Below are positions 1 to 8,990 of a stretch of 64,000 bases of DNA, piece by piece; within the stretch, counting starts at the first letter, position 1; the number at the start of each line of letters is the position of its first letter. This DNA is from CAYPHA01 sp964410215 (GTDB taxonomy: Bacteria > Calditrichota > Calditrichia > Calditrichales > CAYPHA01): contig CAYPHA010000008.1 in assembly GCA_964410215.1 (NCBI GenBank), positions 33,130 through 97,129 of the forward strand, read 5' to 3'. Both the position numbers and the translations under genes were made by a program. The notes under the pieces are model-generated. The model was not told the DNA's origin. It did no database searches and worked only from the letters and a program-made list of their open reading frames with translations.

Positions 1-380
1 TCAGTGCTGCACACCGCCTGCATTCCCGGACGCTGAACGAGAAAAAAAACCTGGATGTTTTTGATAAGTGCAACAATATAAACGGTCACGGACACGATTA
101 CAGTCTCGAGGTGACCTTGCAGGCGCGGCCTGATATGCAAACCGGTATGATCTATCCCATGGACAGGTTCGATGAGATCGTCGCATCCGTTTTAAAGGAA
201 CTGGATCATCGTCATCTCGATAAGGAAGTTCCCTTTTTCCGGGAACATATTTCCACGGGGGAAGTAATTATCGGGTACCTTTGGAAAGAAATTAATTCCC
301 GGTTACCCGGTGGTATGCTTTTTCATCTGAAGTTGTGGGAAACAAATAATAATTACTTTGAGCTCGGAAAGGAGACATAA
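1..380 (+). CDS. 6-pyruvoyl-tetrahydropterin synthase (PTPS/QueD superfamily), 5'-truncated by window edge
   Basis: The open frame runs from the window edge (first full codon at 3) to TAA at 378-380, so the N-terminus is missing. It begins SAAHRL and continues with DKCNNINGHGHDY, giving the zinc-binding His triad and the catalytic Cys, then LDHRHLD (catalytic Asp-His pair) and WETNN (pterin-anchoring Glu). This spacing, including the insert between AAHRL and the Cys, matches animal-type PTPS, which converts dihydroneopterin triphosphate to 6-pyruvoyl-tetrahydropterin, better than short QueD. folE starts 3 nt downstream and makes the PTPS substrate; an SDR follows. I infer a tetrahydrobiopterin role, with 6-carboxytetrahydropterin synthase (queuosine, QueD) as the alternative. 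Family assignment is firm; the product choice is inference. Confidence 0.85.
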   Translation, partial: SAAHRLHSRTLNEKKNLDVFDKCNNINGHGHDYSLEVTLQARPDMQTGMIYPMDRFDEIVASVLKELDHRHLDKEVPFFREHISTGEVIIGYLWKEINSRLPGGMLFHLKLWETNNNYFELGKET

Positions 381-383
381 GAT

Positions 384-953
384 ATGGAAAGCACTGAAGC
401 CGCCGTCAAACAGATCCTTGTCGATATTGGTGAGGATCCGGACCGCCAGGGCCTCCGGCAAACCCCTTTCAGGGTTGCCAAAATGTATCGGGAAGTGACC
501 CGCGGTTATCATATGGATCCCACCAAACTGATCAACAACGCCGTGTTCGATGTCAAGTATAACGAAATGGTCGTCGTAGCCAATATTGAATATTACAGTA
601 TGTGCGAACATCATATGCTGCCTTTTTTCGGGAAAGTGCATGTCGGTTACATTCCCAAAGGGAAAGTGGTCGGTTTGAGCAAAATTCCGAGGCTGGTTGA
701 AATGTATGCCCGCAGACTGCAGGTCCAGGAGCAAATGACCCAGCAGATAGCGGACACCTTGAATCATGCTCTGAAACCGACGGGTGTCGGGGTGGTTGTC
801 GAAGGCCAGCACATGTGCATGATGATGCGGGGTGTCCAGAAGGATCAGGCTAAAATGATCACGTCCGCTATGCTCGGTGAATTCCATGATGATGAAAAAA
901 CCCGTTCTGAATTTTTAAACTTGATAAGGAGTGAACGTGTATCCGGTTTCTAA
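384..953 (+). CDS. folE: GTP cyclohydrolase I
   Basis: This 189-residue cytosolic enzyme converts GTP to 7,8-dihydroneopterin triphosphate, the entry step to folate, queuosine and biopterin. The zinc ligands are visible: Cys74 and His77 in SMCEHHMLP and Cys145 in GQHMCMMMRG. The N-terminal TPFRVAKMY segment and the LSKIPRLVEMYARRLQVQE helix are family hallmarks, and length is normal for the type IA enzyme. The start follows the PTPS stop by 3 nt and the 3' end overlaps the next gene by 23 nt, so translational coupling is likely. Confidence 0.97.
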   Translation: MESTEAAVKQILVDIGEDPDRQGLRQTPFRVAKMYREVTRGYHMDPTKLINNAVFDVKYNEMVVVANIEYYSMCEHHMLPFFGKVHVGYIPKGKVVGLSKIPRLVEMYARRLQVQEQMTQQIADTLNHALKPTGVGVVVEGQHMCMMMRGVQKDQAKMITSAMLGEFHDDEKTRSEFLNLIRSERVSGF

Positions 954-1647
954 ATTAGCTGTTGTAACAGGAGCGAGCCGTGGCATCGGCGCCACGATAT
1001 CACGGCTTCTTGCTGAAGAAGGCCTGGGTGTACTCATGCTGGCACGCTCGTCACAGGGTCTGGGAGGCGTTGCCGGCTATATTCAATCAGAAGGTGGTTA
1101 TGCCATTCCGCTTCCGACAGATCTGAATAAGCAGGAAGATATTGAAGAAGTTGTTAAGTATGTTGACGATTTCAAGGGTGATCTTTCCCTTGTTGTCCAC
1201 AACGCAGGGTATGCCAGCGTCGGGAAAATCGCGGACTATCAGTGGGAGGAATGGGAAAAAACGCTTTCCCTGAACTTATCGGCCCCTTTTCGCCTGACAC
1301 AGAAATTGCTGCCCAGAATGAAGAAAGGCGGTCAGTTCATTTTCATCAATTCGGTTGCGGGAAAAACACCCTTCCCGGAATGGTCGGCCTACAGTGCGGC
1401 CAAATATGGTCTGAAAGCCTTTGCCGACACACTGCGCAAAGAAGTCAGCCCGCAGGGTATACGTGTAACCACGATCTTCCCTTCTTCTGTCGATACGACC
1501 ATGCACGATCAGCTGCCCTACGGCTGGGATCGTTCGAAAATGCTCAAGTCAACCGAGGTGGCCAAGGCTGTGCTTTACTGTCTGCATCAACCCTCGGATA
1601 TCAGTATCAAAGAGCTCGACCTCGAGAATATATCCGGTACCTTCTAA
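931..1647 (+). CDS. short-chain dehydrogenase/reductase (SDR), possible sepiapterin-reductase-like
   Basis: This is a 238-residue classical SDR starting at GTG 931 with an AAGGAG-like site just upstream, inside the folE 3' end. It shows TGASRGIG (residues 13-20) for NADP binding, NNAG-type HNAG near 90, Ser141, and the YSAAK active site (Tyr154, Lys158). No membrane segment or signal is present. Automated annotation would say 3-oxoacyl-ACP reductase, but overlap with folE behind a PTPS suggests it reduces the side chain of 6-pyruvoyl-tetrahydropterin, as sepiapterin reductase does. The specific substrate is inference; SDR membership is certain. Confidence 0.85.
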   Translation: MNVYPVSKLAVVTGASRGIGATISRLLAEEGLGVLMLARSSQGLGGVAGYIQSEGGYAIPLPTDLNKQEDIEEVVKYVDDFKGDLSLVVHNAGYASVGKIADYQWEEWEKTLSLNLSAPFRLTQKLLPRMKKGGQFIFINSVAGKTPFPEWSAYSAAKYGLKAFADTLRKEVSPQGIRVTTIFPSSVDTTMHDQLPYGWDRSKMLKSTEVAKAVLYCLHQPSDISIKELDLENISGTF

Positions 1648-1650
1648 ATA

Positions 1651-1679
1651 AAAAACGCCCCGTCCGGGGCGTTTTTTTT
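1651..1679 (+). terminator. Rho-independent terminator of the pterin cluster
   Basis: A GC-rich hairpin, AACGCCCC-gtcc-GGGGCGTT, is followed by a run of eight T. It begins 3 nt after the SDR stop. It is preceded by an A-run, so it could also serve the convergent oligoendopeptidase gene ending at 1687. Confidence 0.93.
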
Positions 1680-1686
1680 ATCCGTT

Positions 1687-3561
1687 TTATTCATTCAGAA
1701 TTGTTTCAATCTCATCCATTATCTCGTTCATTTTCTGAATGGCCAGCTCAAAGGGTTCCGTCGTCGTCATATCGACCCCTACGCGTTTCATGATGGGGAT
1801 TGCGTAATCAGATCCGCCGGCAGAAAGGAGTTCTTTAACATATTTATCCCGCATCGAATCACCTTCAGTAAGAATTTTTTCCGATATCGCCGCGGCCGCA
1901 CACAGTGAAGTTGCATATTGAAAGACATAGAAATTATAGTAGAAGTGCGGGATATAAGCCCATTCGATGCCATACAGGTCTTCGATGACAGTCACGCCTT
2001 TGTCATGACCGTAATAGTCTTTCAGTATTTCCAGGTAAATTCCGGTTAATTTTTCCCCGGTGAGTGCTTCACCTTTTTCAGCAAGCTCATGTATTTTCAA
2101 TTCGAACTCAGCAAACTGTGTCTGACGAAAGATGGTCTGACGATAGCTTTCCAATTGATTTCCGAGGATGGACAGGCGTTTTTTCGGATCCTTGATTTCC
2201 TTCAGAACATGATCCACGAGAAGGGCTTCATTGGTGGTAGAAGCAACTTCTGCCAGAAATATGGGATAACCGGCATTTATAAATTCCTGGTTTTTATTGG
2301 AATAATAACTGTGCATGGTATGACCGAGTTCATGCGCCAGTGTGGATACATCCTCATACTTGCCCATGTAGTTCATCAGGATATAAGGATGCACATCATA
2401 AGCTGAACCTGACGAATAGGCTCCTGAACGTTTCCCTGTATTCGGTTTCATATCAATCCAGCGGTTGGAGAAGGCTTCATCCAGTGTGGCAATATAATCG
2501 CGGCCCAGCGGTTGGAGTGCTGTGAGTAATAAATCCTGTGCTTCCTCCACCGTATAACTGATATCTATTTCGCTGACCAGAGACGGATACATGTCATAAT
2601 AGTGCAGTTCATCGAGCCCCAGCATGCGTTTTCGCAGCTCGAGATAGCGGTGCAGCGTGCCCAGATTATCGCGCATCGACCGGATCAGGCTCTTGTATAC
2701 CGATGTAGGTATATTATTCGCGTTGAGGGCGCTTTCCAGACAGGATTCGTAGTTGCGTACATTTTTATAAAACATATCCCGTTTAAGCTGGGCATATAGT
2801 TGTGTACCGAATGTACGCTCATAGTCTTTATAGGCACCGAAAAACGTTTCAAACACCTCTTTGCGTAATCCGCGATCATCATCGGCACGATACAATGTAT
2901 AGGCCGCATCATCCAGACGTACTTCGTCGCCTGCTTTATTCGTGATGGCCGGCCTGGGCATATCCGCATTTTTAAAAATACCATACACGTCGTATGGCGT
3001 ACCCGATAATAACCCGGCCTGAGAGATTATCGCTTCTTCTTCCTGGGTCAGGGTATGCGCTTTCAGGCGTTGTACATCGTCAATATACTGGGCATATTCG
3101 TCCAGGCTGGGATTCTCCTTCATGAAATCTTTGATCTTTTCTGTGTCAATGGAGAGTATTTCCGGATCAATGAATGATGTTTTCGCACTGAGTTCCGTCC
3201 CGACCTGCCCGATTTCCTGCACCATGGCCTGTGGTCCTGATTTGCGCGTATCTTCATCCGCCAGGCGGGAAGCATAAACAGACAGGCGGTAATATTCTTT
3301 CAACACATCCGAATAGTATTCCATGCAGTCAAATAGAATTTCAGATGATTCCCCCAGTTTTCCCTTGTACTGATCAAATTTTCCAAGCTTCGTTTTCAAG
3401 TTGTCTTTTTCAACCTTCCAGGCATCATTACTTTCATAGAGATCTTTTAAATTCCACTTATATTTTTCCGGTAACTGGTCGCGTGTAATCTCTGTGTCTT
3501 TGGCCGTTACCAGAAAAATGAAAGCAACAACAAGCAAAAAACCTTTCAGCAGGCGTTTCAT
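1687..3561 (-). CDS. pepF: oligoendopeptidase F (M3 family), exported paralogue
   Basis: A 624-residue M3B zinc metallopeptidase that cleaves short peptides. The gluzincin motif HELGH is at residues 410-414, followed downstream by the family segment with the third ligand Glu in FLAEVASTTNE. Residues 1-20 are MKRLLKG plus a hydrophobic stretch, a probable signal peptide, so I place it in the periplasm or envelope; PepF proteins are usually cytosolic. The neighbouring gene (3689-5491) is a homologue lacking the leader. Gap between the two is about 130 nt, both leftward; the upstream sequence has an AAGGAG-like site (ttcacatgaaacg side). Confidence 0.93.
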   Translation of the reverse strand: MKRLLKGFLLVVAFIFLVTAKDTEITRDQLPEKYKWNLKDLYESNDAWKVEKDNLKTKLGKFDQYKGKLGESSEILFDCMEYYSDVLKEYYRLSVYASRLADEDTRKSGPQAMVQEIGQVGTELSAKTSFIDPEILSIDTEKIKDFMKENPSLDEYAQYIDDVQRLKAHTLTQEEEAIISQAGLLSGTPYDVYGIFKNADMPRPAITNKAGDEVRLDDAAYTLYRADDDRGLRKEVFETFFGAYKDYERTFGTQLYAQLKRDMFYKNVRNYESCLESALNANNIPTSVYKSLIRSMRDNLGTLHRYLELRKRMLGLDELHYYDMYPSLVSEIDISYTVEEAQDLLLTALQPLGRDYIATLDEAFSNRWIDMKPNTGKRSGAYSSGSAYDVHPYILMNYMGKYEDVSTLAHELGHTMHSYYSNKNQEFINAGYPIFLAEVASTTNEALLVDHVLKEIKDPKKRLSILGNQLESYRQTIFRQTQFAEFELKIHELAEKGEALTGEKLTGIYLEILKDYYGHDKGVTVIEDLYGIEWAYIPHFYYNFYVFQYATSLCAAAAISEKILTEGDSMRDKYVKELLSAGGSDYAIPIMKRVGVDMTTTEPFELAIQKMNEIMDEIETILNE

Positions 3562-3688
3562 GTGATTCTCCTTTTATTTGTTGAACGGATCATAACATTT
3601 AAACGAAATCAAAGTTTAAATATACAAAAAACAATCATCGAATTCATCAGAGAAATTGCCGGATAGACAATCGAATTATTAAACGGTA

Positions 3689-5491
3689 TCAGATCAGTTC
3701 TTCCACCTGGTCCAGCAATGCATCCATCCATTTCAGGGCTAAACGGGTCGGCTCTGCCGTGCTCAGGTCGACTCCGGATTCCCGGAGGGTCTCGATGGGA
3801 TACTTGCTTCTGCCGCTTTTAAGAAACGTAAGGAAACGATCCCTTGCCTTTTCTCCCTGATCAAGTATATTGCGCACCAGTGCGGATGAGGCGACGAAAC
3901 TGGTAGCATACTGGAACACATAATAATTATAATAAAAGTGGGGTACGCGACTCCACAAGGCTCTTGTCTCCCGGTCCAGCACAAACGCATCCCCATGGTA
4001 TTTCCTGTAAATATCACCGAACAGGCTGTCCAGCTTATCGGCGGTCAGGGCCTGGCCTTCCTCCACCAGGCGGTGGCTTTCCCATTCAAATTCCGCAAAG
4101 AGGACCTGTCTGAAAAAAGTCTGGCTGAATTTATCCAGATAAGCATTCAAATAGGCCAGTTTTTCATTTTTATCACCGGCGCTGTTAATCAGGTAATCCT
4201 GTAAAAGCAGCTCGTTGGCCGTGGAAGCCACCTCCGCCAGAAAAATCGGATAATCGCCATAAACGAATGGTTGATTGTTAATCGTGTACCAGGTATGAAG
4301 GGCGTGTCCCATCTCATGGGCCAGTGTGAATATATCGTTGAGCGTACCGTTATAGTTCATAAGGACATAGGGATGGACACCGTATGTACCGGAAGAATAC
4401 GCCCCGGTTCTTTTTCCCTTGTTTTCATACACGTCGATCCAGCCGGATGAAAACCCTTCTTTCAGAACGGAAAGATAATCATTTCCCATGGGCTGCAATC
4501 CGTCAATACACAGACGGACCGCTTCGTCCCAACTGTATGATTTCGCTTCCTGTTCAAACAATGGGGCACGAAGGTCATAATCATGGACGCCGTCAGTTAA
4601 TGCAAGCACTTTTTTCCTCAGCCGGTTATACCGGTGAAGCGGTGCCAGGTTTTCCGTAGCTGAATTGATGAGCGTGAAATAGACATCTACAGGTACCGCG
4701 TTGGCATCCAGGGCGGCCGCCACCGTTGATGGATAGGAACGGACGCGGGACGTGAACAGGTGCGACTTGACAATCGAGGAATAGGATATGGCCAGGGTAT
4801 TTCTGTTCTGAATGAAGGGTACATACAATCCCATATATGCATCCTTACGAAGACGGCGGTCGGGATGTTGCTGGTACCGGCCGTAAAGGGCATTGGTTAA
4901 GCGGATTTCTTTTCCCTCTTCATCCTTTATAGTGGGGAATTGAATATCGGCACTGTCCCAGACCCCGAAAATCTCTGCTGCCGCTGTTTGTATTTCACCG
5001 GTCATGGCAATTATACGTTCTTCAGCGGGCGAGAGCACATGCGGCTTTACCCTGACAATATTTTCCAGATAGTGTTCATATTTCTGCAACCTGCCGTTTT
5101 CATGGATATAATTTTTAAGCTCGTCTTCCGGAATGGCCAGTAATTCGGGTTCAAAAAAGGAAATATTTTCATTAAAAGAAACAAGCAGGCTTCTGCAGCG
5201 GTCATAAAGTTCCTGGTATTCAGCAACCGCTTTATCTTCATCGTTACGCATATGGGCATAGGCATAGAGTTTACCGATATCTTCTTCCAAATCATGCATT
5301 TTTTCAATAAATGACAGCAATGTTTCTGAAGAGGTATGTAATTTACCCTGATACGCCATCAGTGCAGGCAGTCCGTTTTTTACCTTTTTAAATGTTTCTT
5401 CCCAGAGTGCATCCGATTCAAAAATATCTTCCAGTTTCCATTTGTCTTTTTCCGGAACGTCCACCCGGCTAGCATATACGTTACTCATCAT
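3689..5491 (-). CDS. pepF: oligoendopeptidase F (M3 family), cytosolic paralogue
   Basis: A 600-residue M3B oligoendopeptidase with HEMGH at residues 392-396 and FLAEVASTANE downstream. It begins MMSNVYASR with no hydrophobic leader, so is predicted cytosolic. It shares layout and many blocks (GKRTGAYSSG, HPYVLMNY) with the adjacent 1687-3561 gene, indicating an old tandem duplication with divergent location. Role: degradation of peptides of modest length. It is divergent from queG, sharing the 5492-5633 intergenic region; an AAGGAG-type site lies directly before the start. Confidence 0.93.
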   Translation of the reverse strand: MMSNVYASRVDVPEKDKWKLEDIFESDALWEETFKKVKNGLPALMAYQGKLHTSSETLLSFIEKMHDLEEDIGKLYAYAHMRNDEDKAVAEYQELYDRCRSLLVSFNENISFFEPELLAIPEDELKNYIHENGRLQKYEHYLENIVRVKPHVLSPAEERIIAMTGEIQTAAAEIFGVWDSADIQFPTIKDEEGKEIRLTNALYGRYQQHPDRRLRKDAYMGLYVPFIQNRNTLAISYSSIVKSHLFTSRVRSYPSTVAAALDANAVPVDVYFTLINSATENLAPLHRYNRLRKKVLALTDGVHDYDLRAPLFEQEAKSYSWDEAVRLCIDGLQPMGNDYLSVLKEGFSSGWIDVYENKGKRTGAYSSGTYGVHPYVLMNYNGTLNDIFTLAHEMGHALHTWYTINNQPFVYGDYPIFLAEVASTANELLLQDYLINSAGDKNEKLAYLNAYLDKFSQTFFRQVLFAEFEWESHRLVEEGQALTADKLDSLFGDIYRKYHGDAFVLDRETRALWSRVPHFYYNYYVFQYATSFVASSALVRNILDQGEKARDRFLTFLKSGRSKYPIETLRESGVDLSTAEPTRLALKWMDALLDQVEELI

Positions 5492-5633
5492 ACTCCTTTC
5501 CGTTTAAATTTTTCCTAAAATACACCTTCCGGCGCATAAAATAAATAGGCGAAAGGCTGTTTTTAAGGAAGAGGTCCCTGCAAAAGTTGCAGCGTGTAGC
5601 CAAATGTGTTTAATATACGCTACGGATTGAAAA

Positions 5634-6607
5634 ATGATTCATAAGAGAACGTTTATGTGTGCTGAAAAGCAAGAGGAACCAATAAAAAACCTATCGGACA
5701 GCATCAAAAGGATGGCCCGGGATATAGGTTTTCACAAGGCGGGGATTGCCCTGGCCCGGAAGCTTGATAAATCACATTTACTCGACGAATGGCTCAGCCG
5801 GGGTTATCACGGCAGAATGACCTGGATGGAGCAGTACCTGGATAAGCGGCTGGACATTCTCCACTTGTATCCGGAAGCCCGTNNNNNNNNNNTTATTATG
5901 CTCCCTTTGAACATGCCAGGCAACCCGGTAAAGGAAAGATCAGCCGGTATGCCTGGGGCAGGGATTACCACAAGATTATCAAGAAGAAGCTGAAACAATT
6001 ACTACTGCAGATCCAGGAAATCAACGCGAATATAGAAGGCCGTTTATTCGTGGATACGGCACCTGTGCAGGAAAAACTGTGGGCGGAAGCAGCCGGAATC
6101 GGCTGGCAGGGTAAGAATACGAATATTCTAACCCGTGAAATGGGCTCGTGGATTTTTCTCGGAGAACTCGTTCTGAACATAGAACTGATCCCTGATTCAC
6201 CCGTGATGGACTATTGCGGAAGCTGCACGGCCTGCATCGATGCCTGTCCGACAGGAGCCCTCGAGCCTTACCTTCTGGACGCACGCAAGTGTATCTCCTA
6301 TCTCACCATCGAATACCGGAACGACCCGATACCTGGAGAGCTCGCCCCGAAGATGCATAACTGGATCTTCGGATGTGATATCTGCCAGGATGTCTGCCCA
6401 TGGAATAAATTTCAGAAACCAACCGATGAGAAAGGGTATTACCCGGTCGAAGATAACAGGGCACCAGAGCTTTCCGAACTGGAAACGATCAGTGAAGAAA
6501 GCTACAGGAAACGGTTCAGGGGAAGTCCGGTGACCAGAGCCAAACACCCCGATTTCATCAGAAATATACGTGCTGCCCGGAAAAGGGATGGCGATCACAG
6601 AGAATAA
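5634..6607 (+). CDS. queG: epoxyqueuosine reductase, interrupted by an assembly gap
   Basis: QueG reduces epoxyqueuosine to queuosine in tRNA using cobalamin and two [4Fe-4S] clusters. Before the gap the product reads to DILHLYPEAR; after it the frame changes and reads YYAPFEHA, then GKISRYAWGRDYHK, a QueG hallmark, and the two ferredoxin motifs CGSCTACIDACPTGAL and CDICQDVCPWN. The frame change is explained by the 10 N filler at 5883-5892: to restore the frame the real gap must be 2 modulo 3 long, and comparison with the family suggests only about seven codons are missing. I treat it as one intact gene. Start may be ATG 5634 or ATG 5655. Confidence 0.9.
5883..5892. other. assembly gap (10 N)
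   Basis: Ten consecutive Ns inside queG. The number is almost certainly a scaffold filler, because the flanking codons do not join in frame at this length. Confidence 0.98.
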
Positions 6608-6653
6608 TTCCGCATTCTACAGCGTTAGCCTAAAGGTATTAAGCGGAGAAAAA

Positions 6654-6845
6654 ATGGGACTATTTACGCCCGGGTTTATCGAAGACTGGCGCACTCTTAT
6701 CAGACAAAAAGGCCTTAAGGGCTTTTTTAAGGAGAAAGGCTGGAAATTTGTCGCAGCTATCGTTCTCTTCTACCTGATCAGGGATACCTTCCTCTATATC
6801 ATTTTACCGCTGCTGGTGTTTCAGAATATGTCCACCTGTCAGTAA
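6654..6845 (+). CDS. small single-pass membrane protein, unknown
   Basis: A 63-residue frame starting at ATG 6654 behind GGAG (about 6 nt upstream). An in-frame upstream start near 6570 overlaps queG but lacks a good ribosome site, so I prefer 6654. The N-terminal half is basic and amphipathic (DWRTLIRQKGLKGFFKEKGW), followed by one hydrophobic span of about 20 residues and an end in STCQ. It follows queG by 46 nt and could be cotranscribed. I do not recognise a family; small proteins of this shape are commonly unannotated. Confidence 0.5.
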   Translation: MGLFTPGFIEDWRTLIRQKGLKGFFKEKGWKFVAAIVLFYLIRDTFLYIILPLLVFQNMSTCQ

Positions 6846-6938
6846 AAGCCCGTCACATCACCAATTCAGTGGCATCATACCGGATTCCTTTCGTATATTG
6901 GATACCTTCATTGTACTTATTTCAGAAAGGATCAATCC

Positions 6939-8948
6939 ATGAAACCAAACATGTCTGTTCTGGTCGTTATTCTTGTTATGATATTTTCGCCTCTCGTCGC
7001 ATCCGATAAACGCGCGATTACCTTCGAGGACTTTTTCAGCCTGAAACGGGCCGGCACCCCGCAGGTAAGTCCGGACGGAAAAACGGTTTTGTTCGATGTT
7101 ACCATACCGGAAATTGAAGAAAACACATTCAGAACCGTCATCAACAAACTGGATCTTGAAAAGGGGGAAGTACAGGAGATTGGTGAAGGTTCTTCTCCCG
7201 TATGGGCGCCTGACGGCAAACATCTGTATTTCAGCCGGGATAATCAGCTATGGAGGCAATCCCTTGACGATACGGAGGCTGTTCAGGTAACGGACTTTAT
7301 CGCCGGTGCTTCCGGACCGGTTTTTCATCCTGATGGTAAACAGTTTTTATTCCGTGCAGATGTTTATCCCGGTTGTGACACGCCGGAATGCCAGGATAAA
7401 AAATTCGAAGAAGTTAAAAACCGTAAATCTTCCGGCCGGGTTATCGACAAGCTTCTGTATCGTCACTGGAACAGCTGGCGCGAGGGCAAATACAGCCATG
7501 TTTTTCTGGCAAAGGCAGACGGATCGGTTCTGAAAGATATAACACCGGGCCCGTATGACACCCCGCCGATTTCCCTGGGTAGTTCGCATGATTATACCTT
7601 TTCACCGGATGGTGAAGAAGTCTGTTTTGTAAAAAACACTGACAGCATCGTGGCAGCGAGTACCAACAACGATCTGTTTATCCATTCACTAAAGACCGGC
7701 GAAGAAATGCGTTTGACCACAAACCGCGGTAATGACAATCACCCGGTATATTCGCCGGATGGTCAGTATATTGCTTACCGTTCCATGGAACGGGCCGGTT
7801 TCGAAGCCGATCGTTACCGTGTTATGCTTTTTGACCGCAAAAAGGGCAGCCATAAGGAACTGACGGAAGGGTTTACGTTATCGGCCACTTCCCTGCTCTG
7901 GCATCCTTCCGGAAAGGAAATCTACTTTACGGCCGATGAAGAGGGGACGATCAGTCTTTTTAGCATAAATATTGCTTCCGGGAACATATCGGTGGTACTG
8001 AAAGGACATTTCATCCGTTCGGTTTCATTTATCTCCGCGGAAAAGCTGATCTTTCTCAAACAGACGGCCGGCCTGCCGAATGAATTGTTTACGATGGATT
8101 TGAAAAAACGGACACCCGTACAGGTTACGTATCTTAATAAAGATATTCTCAATCAGTTGGAATTGCCCGCTTACGAGACCTTCTGGTTTACGGGAGCGAA
8201 TGGAGAAAAAGTACAGGGATTTCTGCTTAAACCGCCCTTTTTCGATCCTTCAAAGACATATCCCGCTATCGAACTGATACACGGTGGCCCGCAGGGCGCC
8301 TGGGGCGATGATTTTCATTTCCGCTGGAATTACCAGATGTTTGCATCTCCCGGCTATGTGGTCTTTATGATCAATTTTCATGGCAGTACCGGGTACGGAC
8401 AGGATTTCAAGGACGCGGTCAGCAAAAACTGGGGTGGTGCACCTTATGAAGACATTGTTCTTGGCACCGAATATGTGCTGGAAAACTATCCCTTTATAGA
8501 CAGGAACCGCCTGGCGGCAGCCGGTGCATCCTATGGTGGTTTCATGATCAACTGGATTGCCGGCCATGAGAATCCGTTTCAATGCCTGGTTTCCCATGAC
8601 GGCACCTATGAACAGGTCAGTATGTATGGCGCAACTGAAGAATTATGGTTTCCTGAATGGGAATTCGGGGGTGTGCCCTGGGAGAATCCGGAGCTTTATG
8701 CCAAATGGTCCCCTTCCCGACTGGCCGGTAATTTTAAAACACCGATGCTGGTGATTCACGGCGAGCATGATTACCGGGTTCCCTATACCCAGGGATTACA
8801 GTTGTTTACAGCTTTGCAACGGCAGGGTGTACCCTCACGGCTGCTGTTTTTTCCTGACGAGGATCATTTTGTCCGTAAACCGCAGAATGCCCGGTTATGG
8901 TGGAAAACGGTTCATGACTGGATTGCGCAATTTACGGGGAGTAAATAA
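6939..8948 (+). CDS. S9 family dipeptidyl/acylaminoacyl peptidase, exported
   Basis: A 669-residue serine peptidase. Residues 1-21 form a signal peptide (ends SPLVAS). Residues about 40-400 hold repeated VSPDGKTV/FSPDGEEV blades of the TolB/DPP-IV-type beta-propeller. The C-terminal alpha/beta-hydrolase has HGGPQGAW, nucleophile Ser531 in GASYGGF, Asp611 in GEHDYRVP and His643 in EDHF. This set matches the prolyl oligopeptidase family (S9C or DPP-like). It probably trims dipeptides from peptides in the periplasm, complementing the exported PepF nearby. The 93-nt upstream gap likely contains its promoter; AAAGGA precedes the ATG. Confidence 0.94.
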   Translation: MKPNMSVLVVILVMIFSPLVASDKRAITFEDFFSLKRAGTPQVSPDGKTVLFDVTIPEIEENTFRTVINKLDLEKGEVQEIGEGSSPVWAPDGKHLYFSRDNQLWRQSLDDTEAVQVTDFIAGASGPVFHPDGKQFLFRADVYPGCDTPECQDKKFEEVKNRKSSGRVIDKLLYRHWNSWREGKYSHVFLAKADGSVLKDITPGPYDTPPISLGSSHDYTFSPDGEEVCFVKNTDSIVAASTNNDLFIHSLKTGEEMRLTTNRGNDNHPVYSPDGQYIAYRSMERAGFEADRYRVMLFDRKKGSHKELTEGFTLSATSLLWHPSGKEIYFTADEEGTISLFSINIASGNISVVLKGHFIRSVSFISAEKLIFLKQTAGLPNELFTMDLKKRTPVQVTYLNKDILNQLELPAYETFWFTGANGEKVQGFLLKPPFFDPSKTYPAIELIHGGPQGAWGDDFHFRWNYQMFASPGYVVFMINFHGSTGYGQDFKDAVSKNWGGAPYEDIVLGTEYVLENYPFIDRNRLAAAGASYGGFMINWIAGHENPFQCLVSHDGTYEQVSMYGATEELWFPEWEFGGVPWENPELYAKWSPSRLAGNFKTPMLVIHGEHDYRVPYTQGLQLFTALQRQGVPSRLLFFPDEDHFVRKPQNARLWWKTVHDWIAQFTGSK

Positions 8949-8990
8949 TACAAAATACAAATTATTAAGTAATTAGTGGGTGTGCAATGG

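Noticed and set aside
303..887. Long leftward frame opposite folE
   Set aside because: Shadow of the strongly conserved folE gene; no family features.
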